Source of the DNA: Verrucomicrobiota bacterium | Lineage (GTDB): Bacteria > Verrucomicrobiota > Verrucomicrobiia > Opitutales > Oceanipulchritudinaceae | Length of the DNA stretch: 11,866 nucleotides | Assembly: GCA_009908535.1 (NCBI GenBank) | Contig: JAAAOD010000177.1 | Span: forward strand, 1-11,866 | Reading direction: 5' to 3' | Part shown: positions 6,676 through 11,866 of the stretch, piece by piece | Position numbering within the stretch: the stretch's first letter is position 1 | How the letters are laid out: every line of letters begins with the position of its first letter | The notes under the pieces: generated by a model | Databases searched by the model: none | What the model was told of the DNA's origin: nothing | Seen by the model: only the letters and a program-made list of their open reading frames with translations | Position numbers and translations under genes: made by a program

Positions 6676-7560
6676 ATGGACACCTTCCTGATCGAAGCGA
6701 TCGTCCTTGGTCTGGCCGCAGTCAACCTTGCCCTGCATCTGGGAACCGTGCGCACCGGCTCCCCCGTCCTCGCGATCCTGAACCGCTGGAGCCGCTGGGT
6801 CTTCATCGCCGCGCTCATGGCTGGCGTGTACACGGTCTTCATCGATCCGCGGTACGAGTTCTTTCTGCTCTTCCCGATCGCCTTCCTGCTCTGGTTTGTC
6901 GTGGAAACCGGCTACAATTACCTCGTCATCCAGTCCCTCAGCAAAAGCCAGCTCCCGCTCTTCCCGCGCTTCGAGGAAAACACCCGCGGGGACGAATGGC
7001 CGAGCCAGTCCCGTTTCATCCATTTGAAGAACTGGCTGCGGGCGAAGGGTTTCCAGCGGCGCCAGGCCCTCGTCTCCCTCCTCGGGGACCATGTTCTCAT
7101 GCGCCTTTCCTGCTACGAGAACGAGGGGCGGACGATGCGCGTGCAGGTCCTCTTCCTTCCCGCCAGCCGCGGCAATACCGTGGCCTGCCTCGCCTTCAGC
7201 TCCCACCTGAAGTCCGGGGAAATGGTGGTGACGGACAACCTTTTCCTTCCCTTCGGCGGGTTTTATCCCGAGCACTGGCATATCGAGCGACGCCCATGGA
7301 CCCGCAAGCCCCGGCAGCTCCACCAGCGGCACCGGGAGCGCCTCGATGCCTTCGGCGAGGCCCTCGCCCCCTTCGAAGTCGAACCCCTCGCACAAGTGAA
7401 CGACGACCAGCGCCAGCTGGAAAAGATCAACCGCGAGCTCGGCTTCCTGCGCGAAGGCCTCCCCGAGGAGGGGGAAAGCCGCCTCACCTCCGCCGGCAAG
7501 GCCCGCATCTGGCAGGAAATCTGGACCCTCGCCTACCTCGGGAAGCCGCTGCCCTACTGA
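6676..7560 (+). CDS. Unrecognised membrane protein with three N-terminal helices
   Basis: I do not recognise this 294-residue protein. Three hydrophobic segments lie at about residues 3-22, 41-57 and 62-85. A soluble C-terminal part of about 200 residues follows; it is rich in charged residues and contains motifs such as GFQRRQALVSLLGDHVLMRL and FLPFGGFYPEHWHIERRPW. Its last third (NDDQRQLEKINRELGFLREG) looks helical, possibly coiled coil. The gene starts 38 bases after the dnaN stop on the same strand and could be co-transcribed with it. Coding character (GC-rich third positions) agrees with its neighbours. The role is unknown; the layout suggests a membrane anchor with a cytoplasmic domain. 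Confidence 0.85.
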   Translation: MDTFLIEAIVLGLAAVNLALHLGTVRTGSPVLAILNRWSRWVFIAALMAGVYTVFIDPRYEFFLLFPIAFLLWFVVETGYNYLVIQSLSKSQLPLFPRFEENTRGDEWPSQSRFIHLKNWLRAKGFQRRQALVSLLGDHVLMRLSCYENEGRTMRVQVLFLPASRGNTVACLAFSSHLKSGEMVVTDNLFLPFGGFYPEHWHIERRPWTRKPRQLHQRHRERLDAFGEALAPFEVEPLAQVNDDQRQLEKINRELGFLREGLPEEGESRLTSAGKARIWQEIWTLAYLGKPLPY

Positions 7561-7577
7561 GAAGCTGCCGTCACCCT

Positions 7578-7598
7578 CATCGACCTAACCGGTCGATG
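7578..7598. repeat. Small perfect inverted repeat (8-bp arms, 5-nt loop)
   Basis: CATCGACC at 7578-7585 and GGTCGATG at 7591-7598 are perfect reverse complements around TAACC. The hairpin lies 17 bases after the stop of the membrane-protein gene. No T-run follows, so it is not a textbook intrinsic terminator. It could be an attenuator, an operator or an RNA-stabilising hairpin. Confidence 0.5.
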
Positions 7599-7628
7599 CT
7601 ACCCGCCGGTCCATGCTACCCGCCGGTC
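7596..7628 (+). repeat. Tandem direct repeat, 16-bp unit, two copies
   Basis: ATGCTACCCGCCGGTC occurs at 7596-7611 and again at 7613-7628, separated by a single C (period 17). It sits in the leader of the SnoaL-like gene and shares its first bases with the hairpin ending at 7598. It may be a duplicated binding site or a replication-slippage product. Confidence 0.75.
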
Positions 7629-7669
7629 GGCAGGGCCCGCCTGCATTGCATTTTCGCCGGGATCGATCC

Positions 7670-8194
7670 ATGATATCTCCCATGGACGAAGTCCCGTATC
7701 CCGAACTCCTCGAACGCACCTCCGCGGCGGCGGCGGGAGCCCCGCCGCCGGACAGCGAAGCGGAGGCCGCCGCCCTTGCCCGCTTTCAGTCCTTTTTTGA
7801 GAACATGACCTCCGAACGGGTGCGCACGGAAATCGCCGGCGTCTACGCGGAAGACGCCCTTCTCTACGACACGCTTGCCCTGCACGAGGGACTGGACCAT
7901 ATCCGCCCTTACTTTGAAGCGACCGCCGAACGGGCTGCCGGTGTGCGGGTCGCTATCCTTGATATCCTCCGCAAAGAAAACGATTTCTACGTTCGCTGGT
8001 CCATGGAGATCGACTGGTCCGCCTTCAAAAAGGGAAAGACGACCCGCTCCTACGGCATGTCCCACCTGCGCTTCAACCAGGAGGGCCGGGTCGTCCTGCA
8101 CTTCGATTTCTGGGACAGCGCCCAGGGGTTTTTCGAGCATCTGCCCGTCATCGGACGGCTGATCCGCGCCGTGAAGCGGCGGGTGGCGAAGTAA
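7670..8194 (+). CDS. SnoaL/NTF2-like domain protein
   Basis: The 174-residue protein looks like the NTF2-like/SnoaL superfamily, a cone-shaped fold used by small enzymes and ligand-binding proteins. Visible hallmarks are an N-terminal helix (LARFQSFFENMTSERVRTEI), the segment VYAEDALLYDTLALHEGLDHIRPYFEAT, and C-terminal strands FYVRWSMEIDW, SYGMSHLRFNQEGRVVLHFDFWD. A basic tail follows. I cannot assign a substrate. Start choice is uncertain: ATG 7670 has a weak GGGA seven bases upstream, ATG 7682 gives MDEVPYPELL, and ATG 7613 would fall inside the direct repeat. The TAA stop lies at the edge of the inverted-repeat element that follows. It faces the methyltransferase gene convergently. Confidence 0.82.
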   Translation: MISPMDEVPYPELLERTSAAAAGAPPPDSEAEAAALARFQSFFENMTSERVRTEIAGVYAEDALLYDTLALHEGLDHIRPYFEATAERAAGVRVAILDILRKENDFYVRWSMEIDWSAFKKGKTTRSYGMSHLRFNQEGRVVLHFDFWDSAQGFFEHLPVIGRLIRAVKRRVAK

Positions 8195-8345
8195 TACCAA
8201 TTCAAAATAGTTTTGCCTAGTACGATTTTTTCTCACGGCGACACGGCGATTACTGCGCAAAGTTTAATTGTGACGCCGTGGTCGCCGTGCCGCCGTGAGA
8301 GTAGTTCATCATTTATACACTTCTATTTGAAAGTGGTATAATACC
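8192..8345. mobile_element. MITE-like element with nested inverted repeats
   Basis: This short noncoding unit has two nested inverted repeats. The outer pair is imperfect: ATACCAATTCAAAATAG at 8194-8210 against CTATTTGAAAGTGGTAT at 8323-8339. The inner pair is 8231-8249 against 8282-8300, matching at 18 of 19 positions, with a 32-base loop. The inner left arm is itself a tandem CACGGCGA doublet, and the right side carries three GCCGTG units at 8-9-base spacing. TAATACC occurs directly repeated at both edges (8192-8198 and 8339-8345), which may be a target duplication. No ORF is inside. AT-rich edges with a GC-rich palindromic core contrast with the surrounding sequence. A REP-like chromosomal repeat is the main alternative to a transposon derivative. 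Confidence 0.55.
8231..8300. repeat. Near-perfect 19-bp inverted repeat, strong hairpin
   Basis: The arms at 8231-8249 and 8282-8300 are reverse complements except for one position (the base after the eighth of the right arm). The hairpin lies between two convergent genes and could block transcription from either side. No T-run follows it in either direction; the six T at 8226-8231 precede it on the plus strand and read as A on the minus strand. So I do not call a classical intrinsic terminator. Confidence 0.85.
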
Positions 8346-8433
8346 TTCTCGTTTTGAATTTTCATAAGCATGGTGGGCGCGGGGGTCGGCGGCGGGAAAG
8401 ACATTCATGCAATCCTATTCGGAAATGATATAA

Positions 8434-9027
8434 CTAGCCTTCCCGCCGGTACCAGCGCACTTCCTCCCGTCCGATGCGGCTGTCGTAGGCTTTGGCGGGT
8501 CGGAACGCCTCAACGAGGCGGAAACCCTCGGCGAAGAGTATGTCGATGGTGGCGGGCTCGATTTTATGGGGCGGTCCTTCCTCGTCGTGCGGCTCGATGT
8601 AGAAAATGCCGAGAAACTGGCCGCCGGGGCGCAGGGCCAGCCGTACGGACCGGGCATAGGCTTCCCAGAACGCCGGATCCATGGCGCAGAGGCAGGTATG
8701 TTCCGCCACCCAGTCGAAGGACCCTTGCAGGTCGTCCTCGAGAGCGAGGATGTCGCCGACGAGGTAGACGGTCCGGGGATGGGCGTTGGCGGCTTCGGCC
8801 TCTTTCACCGCTGAGGGCGCGATATCGAGGGCGGTCACCTCCGCCCCCTCTTCGGCGAAGAAGCGGGCATCGTGCCCGCGTCCGGCCCCGGGCAGAAGGA
8901 GGCGGCCTTCAGGAGCCCCGAATCGCTCCACAAACTCGCGGAACGGCGGGGCCGGCTCGCCGTGATCCCACGGAGTGTGCCCGCTGCGCCAGCGGCCTTC
9001 CCAGAATTCCAGTAATGCCCGGTCCAT
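8434..9027 (-). CDS. TPMT-like class I SAM-dependent methyltransferase
   Basis: The product is a SAM-dependent methyltransferase resembling the thiopurine S-methyltransferase group; its substrate cannot be read from sequence. From ATG 9027 it has 197 residues. The opening FWEGRWRSGHTPWDHGEPAPPF (8-29) is characteristic of that group. Motif I is LLLPGAGRGHDA (43-54), followed by VTALDIAPSAV with acidic Asp68 for SAM ribose, then GDILAL and a motif-IV-like FDWVAEHTCLCAM. ATG 9120 in the same frame adds 31 residues (MKKFRQLTR...). I prefer 9027 because starting at 9120 would leave only 12 bases before the divergent Nudix start. However, the shorter start is preceded directly by a hairpin, with GAAGGG touching the ATG. 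Confidence 0.87.
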   Translation of the reverse strand: MDRALLEFWEGRWRSGHTPWDHGEPAPPFREFVERFGAPEGRLLLPGAGRGHDARFFAEEGAEVTALDIAPSAVKEAEAANAHPRTVYLVGDILALEDDLQGSFDWVAEHTCLCAMDPAFWEAYARSVRLALRPGGQFLGIFYIEPHDEEGPPHKIEPATIDILFAEGFRLVEAFRPAKAYDSRIGREEVRWYRREG

Positions 9028-9052
9028 CCCTTCGAGAAAGCAGCTCGAAGGG
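9028..9052. repeat. Perfect 9-bp inverted repeat abutting the methyltransferase start
   Basis: CCCTTCGAG at 9028-9036 and CTCGAAGGG at 9044-9052 are exact reverse complements with a seven-base loop. In minus-strand RNA the 3' arm ends in GAAGGG directly before ATG 9027, so folding would bury the start region. It could be a translational control hairpin or a dyad operator in the divergent promoter. If translation begins at 9120 instead, the palindrome is simply coding. Confidence 0.7.
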
Positions 9053-9132
9053 AAAATCGCAACCACGGCGAAACGATCACGCGGCGTATCGGGCCTTGTC
9101 AGCTGACGGAACTTCTTCATGGATAACCCCCC

Positions 9133-9603
9133 ATGCCTCGCCCGCAACCCATTCGCACCGCCGCCCGCGCCGTCATCATCTCGGACGGCAAGCTGCTTGC
9201 GATCAAGATGCGGGACCCGCGCGGAGTGTACTACATCCTCCCCGGCGGCGGCCAACGTCACGGGGAGACCCTTGAGGAAGCCCTCCACCGCGAATGCCTC
9301 GAGGAGGTGGGCGTACCCGTCAAAATCACCCGCCTGCTCTATGTGCGCGAATACATCGGCAAAAACCATACCTTTTCCCGCCGGCACCGGGCTTTTCACC
9401 AGCTCGAACATGTCTTCCTCTGCGAAATCGACGACCCCAACGCCCCCTGCCCGGGGGTCGAAACGGACAATCACCAGATCGGCGTCAACTGGCTCGATTT
9501 GGGGAATTTCGAGCAGATCCGCTTTTACCCGGAAGTGATCAAACCCTCCTTTACGAAGACCGGGGTTTCCTTCCCCACCCTGTACCTCGGGGACTGTAAT
9601 TAA
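9133..9603 (+). CDS. Nudix hydrolase
   Basis: The product belongs to the Nudix family, which hydrolyses nucleoside diphosphates linked to another moiety using divalent metal. It has 156 residues. The full Nudix box is present: Gly39, Glu45, Arg53-Glu54, Glu57-Glu58, Gly60 and Val61 (GGQRHGETLEEALHRECLEE). It is preceded by the usual strands ARAVIISDGKLLAIKMRD and YYILPGGG. C-terminal residues include NWLDLGNFEQIRFYPEVI. The substrate is undetermined. It is divergent from the methyltransferase, and its TAA overlaps by four bases the stop of the convergent DUF3108 gene. No strong Shine-Dalgarno site precedes the ATG. Confidence 0.95.
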   Translation: MPRPQPIRTAARAVIISDGKLLAIKMRDPRGVYYILPGGGQRHGETLEEALHRECLEEVGVPVKITRLLYVREYIGKNHTFSRRHRAFHQLEHVFLCEIDDPNAPCPGVETDNHQIGVNWLDLGNFEQIRFYPEVIKPSFTKTGVSFPTLYLGDCN

Positions 9604-10436
9604 GGTTCCTCGATCTCCGTTAACTCCGCCCAGAAGCGGCCAACCGCCACCTTGCTCTCCATGCGCAACGGGAGCTTGCGGTCGTCGGTACTGAAAAAGA
9701 AACGGAGGTAGCCGCCGGGCGAGCGCTTGAATACGCCGCCGAGGTCCTTGATGTCCGGCTCGAGGACAAAGGCCTCCTGCTTCCCGGACGCGAAGCGCCG
9801 TTTCACCCGGTCAACGACATGGACCACGGTGAAAAAGAATTCCTTTCCATTGCTGGTCGGGATGACGAGGCGGTCGCCCACCTCGAAGTCGAGAGCGCGG
9901 ACAAAAAACACGATCCCGAGAGGGTCGAAGGTCCCCGGCAGGATGGCCACCGGGTCGCGCACTTCATCTTTCAACAGGTTCTCGTAATAGGCGGTCAGCT
10001 CCTCCGGATCGAAGACGGCCCGCGTGTTGCGATCGTCCCCGCCTTCGGATTGCTGTGCGGCATAGAGGAAGCTGGCGCTGACATCCCGGCTGATCCAGCT
10101 CACACTCTGGTTGCGGACCTTGTAGAAGGCGTCGGCGAAGGCGTTCGTGCGGGCTTGCAGGCGGATGCGCAGGGCTTCGCGCCCGCGGTGCTTTCCGGGC
10201 ATGGTTTCCAGCTCCGCCCGCGCCACCGTGAAAAGGCTCCAGCCCAGCTTGAAGCGCAGTCGCTCCCCGTCCGCAAAGGTCGCGCTCTTCTCCGCCCGCC
10301 GCGGATCGACGAAATCAACCGCCAGTTCCGGAGAAAGGTCCGCGCGCAGGTAATTCTCCGCCGCAGCCGTCATCTCACTACAGAAAACGACGGCCGCCGC
10401 CACGGCGGGCAGAAGCCGGCGGAGCCTCCCGTTCAT
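9600..10436 (-). CDS. Secreted DUF3108 domain protein
   Basis: This 278-residue protein has an N-terminal signal peptide: basic MNGRLRRLL, a hydrophobic PAVAAAVVF, and a likely cleavage after TAAA near residue 26. The mature part fits the DUF3108 family, with FADGERLRFKLGWSLFTVARAEL, SVSWISRDVSASFLY and a C-terminal LPLRMESKVAVGRFWAELTEI. Members are predicted envelope or periplasmic beta-rich proteins without a settled biochemical function. Its ATG overlaps the stop of the upstream glycogen phosphorylase as ATGA (plus-strand 10433-10436), so the two are almost certainly co-transcribed and translationally coupled. A Cys at residue 19 lacks a proper lipobox, so I do not call it a lipoprotein. 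Confidence 0.88.
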   Translation of the reverse strand: MNGRLRRLLPAVAAAVVFCSEMTAAAENYLRADLSPELAVDFVDPRRAEKSATFADGERLRFKLGWSLFTVARAELETMPGKHRGREALRIRLQARTNAFADAFYKVRNQSVSWISRDVSASFLYAAQQSEGGDDRNTRAVFDPEELTAYYENLLKDEVRDPVAILPGTFDPLGIVFFVRALDFEVGDRLVIPTSNGKEFFFTVVHVVDRVKRRFASGKQEAFVLEPDIKDLGGVFKRSPGGYLRFFFSTDDRKLPLRMESKVAVGRFWAELTEIEEP

Positions 10437-11866
10437 CCGGAAGCTTCGCCGTTGACGGGGGTGCGCTCGAGTTTCCAGATTTCTTCGGCGTATTGCCGGA
10501 TCGTCCGGTCGCTGGAAAACTGCCCCACCCGGGCGGTGTTGAGCACCGCCATGCGCGTCCAGTGATCGCGGTCGCGGTAGGCCTGGTCGGCATCCTTGTG
10601 GACCCGAAGGTAGTCCGCGAAGTCTTCGAGGACGAGGAAGGGATCCCCGCCGCCGAGGAGGCTGTCCCGCACCGGGTGGAGGACAGGGCCCTCGCCAGGC
10701 GTGAAGAAATCCGTCCCGAGCCAGTCGACGACGGCGCGCAAATCCTCGTTTTCAAAGTAGCGGTCGTAGGGGTTGTAGCCGTTGCGGCGGATGTCCGCCA
10801 CTTCCTCGACGGTGCGGCCGAAAATGAAAATGTTCTCCGCGCCGACCTCCTCGCGGATCTCGACATTGGCCCCGTCGAGAGTCCCGATGGTGAGGGCGCC
10901 GTTGGCGGCGAACTTCATGTTCCCGGTCCCGCTGGCCTCCTTCCCGGCGGTGGAAATCTGTTCCGAGAGTTCGGCCGCCGGGATCATCTTTTCCGCCTGC
11001 GTCACCCGGTAATTGGGCATGAAGACCACCTTGAGTTTGCCGTTGATGCGGGGATCGTTGTTGATGACCGCGCCCGCCGCGTTGATGGCGTGGATGATGG
11101 ACTTCGCAAGGGCGTATCCCGGCGCCGCCTTCGCCCCGAAGAAGAACACCCGCGGATGCATGTCGTAATCGGGATTGTTCAACAGCATGCGGTAGAGGTG
11201 CAGGATGTGCAGCAGGTTGAGATGCTGGCGCTTGTACTCGTGCAGGCGCTTGATCTGCACATCGAAGATGGCGTCGGCGGAGATGCGGATCCCGCATTCG
11301 CGCAGGACCATCTCCGCCAGAGCCTCCTTGTTGGACCGTTTGACCTCGGCGAATTTGTCGCGGAACGAACCGTCCCCGGCGAATTTCTCAAGGCCGCGCA
11401 ACTTGTCGAGGTCGGCGGCCCAGCCCTCCCCGATGGCTTCCGTGATGAGCCCCGCGAGCTTCGGATTGCAGGCGAGGAGCCAGCGCCGCGGCGTGATGCC
11501 ATTGGTCTTGTTCTGGATCTTCCCGGGATACAATTCGTCGAATTCCGGAAAAAGGTCCTTTTTGAGCAACTGCGTGTGCATGGCCGCCACCCCGTTGACG
11601 TAGCCACTTCCCACTACACTGAGGAACGCCATGCGGATCTGCTTGGGCTCCGATTCCTCGATCAGGGACAGGCGGCCCTTCATCTTGTCGTCGCCCGGCC
11701 AGCAGGCCTCCACCTCCTCGGCGAGGAAGCGGCGGTTGATCTCGTGGATGATCTGCAGATGGCGCGGCAGGACGCGCTCGAACAGCGGCACGCTCCACTT
11801 TTCGAGGGCTTCGGGAAGGAGGGTGTGATTGGTGTAGTTGCAGACCTTCCGCGTGATCTCCCACGC
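10433..11866 (-). CDS. glgP: Glycogen/starch/alpha-glucan phosphorylase, 5'-truncated by window edge
   Basis: The product releases glucose 1-phosphate from the non-reducing ends of alpha-1,4-glucans by phosphorolysis, with pyridoxal phosphate. The C-terminal 477 residues are visible, of about 800-850 in the family. They open with AWEITRKVCNYTNHTLLPEAL and continue through LPRHLQIIHEINRRFL, NGITPRRWLLACNP, QIKRLHEYKRQHLNLL, FFGAKAAPGYALAKSIIHAIN and VVFMPNYRV. The PLP-binding block is EASGTGNMKFAANGALTIG, with the Schiff-base lysine codon at 10913-10915, and LDGANVEIREEVGAENIF follows. The end is FSSDRTIRQYAEEIWKLE plus a short tail. The catalytic core seen is intact. MalP and GlgP cannot be separated on this half alone. 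It overlaps the DUF3108 gene by four bases. Confidence 0.96.
   Translation of the reverse strand, partial: AWEITRKVCNYTNHTLLPEALEKWSVPLFERVLPRHLQIIHEINRRFLAEEVEACWPGDDKMKGRLSLIEESEPKQIRMAFLSVVGSGYVNGVAAMHTQLLKKDLFPEFDELYPGKIQNKTNGITPRRWLLACNPKLAGLITEAIGEGWAADLDKLRGLEKFAGDGSFRDKFAEVKRSNKEALAEMVLRECGIRISADAIFDVQIKRLHEYKRQHLNLLHILHLYRMLLNNPDYDMHPRVFFFGAKAAPGYALAKSIIHAINAAGAVINNDPRINGKLKVVFMPNYRVTQAEKMIPAAELSEQISTAGKEASGTGNMKFAANGALTIGTLDGANVEIREEVGAENIFIFGRTVEEVADIRRNGYNPYDRYFENEDLRAVVDWLGTDFFTPGEGPVLHPVRDSLLGGGDPFLVLEDFADYLRVHKDADQAYRDRDHWTRMAVLNTARVGQFSSDRTIRQYAEEIWKLERTPVNGEASG

Noticed and set aside
6669..7673. 334-codon frame overlapping the membrane-protein gene
   Set aside because: Pro/Arg/His-rich translation in a shifted frame. 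The 6676-7560 frame has clear hydrophobic helices and a balanced composition.
8231..8300. Intrinsic transcription terminator
   Set aside because: The stem is strong, but no T-run follows it on either strand; the T-run lies on the 5' side in plus orientation.
8192..8345. CRISPR-like array made of the repeated CGCCGTG units
   Set aside because: The units are 8-9 bases long, directly adjacent or part of a palindrome, and have no regular spacers.
8370..9275. 301-codon plus-strand frame opposite the methyltransferase
   Set aside because: Arg/Pro/Gly-rich translation antisense to a frame with intact SAM-binding motifs.

Overview
This is a GC-rich bacterial chromosomal segment carrying mostly housekeeping genes. 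The protein styles suggest a member of the Verrucomicrobiota, probably Opitutae-like: the CysC style, the DUF3108 protein, the RelE-fold protein next to pssA, and the scarcity of strong Shine-Dalgarno sites. This placement is inference; no rRNA or other marker gene is present. I see no phage genes, CRISPR array, tRNA, rRNA or complete transposon.

Layout from left to right. (1) At 1-2643 on the minus strand is a sulfate-activation operon, cysC-cysD-cysN, with cysN running off the left edge. Together the products convert sulfate to APS and then PAPS. (2) At 2623-3765 on the plus strand is an MscS-family mechanosensitive channel gene, divergent from cysC and apparently overlapping its 5' end. 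(3) The gap at 3766-4067 holds a decayed remnant of a YoeB/Txe-type toxin gene. (4) At 4068-5364 on the minus strand a solitary RelE-fold gene overlaps pssA (phosphatidylserine synthase). (5) At 5507-7560 on the plus strand is dnaN (DNA polymerase III sliding clamp), followed by an unrecognised three-helix membrane protein. (6) At 7670-8194 on the plus strand is a SnoaL/NTF2-like protein. (7) At 8192-8345, in a convergent gap, is a compact element with nested inverted repeats that looks like a MITE. (8) At 8434-9603 a TPMT-like methyltransferase (minus) and a Nudix hydrolase (plus) are divergent, with a perfect hairpin at the methyltransferase start. (9) At 9600-11866 on the minus strand is the 3' part of a glycogen phosphorylase gene, translationally coupled by an ATGA overlap to a secreted DUF3108 protein.

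I do not see a convincing new multi-gene system. The items most worth following are the inverted-repeat element at 8192-8345, the toxin remnant at 3797-3978, the antitoxin-less RelE-fold gene coupled to phospholipid synthesis, and the unusual cysC start inside mscS.
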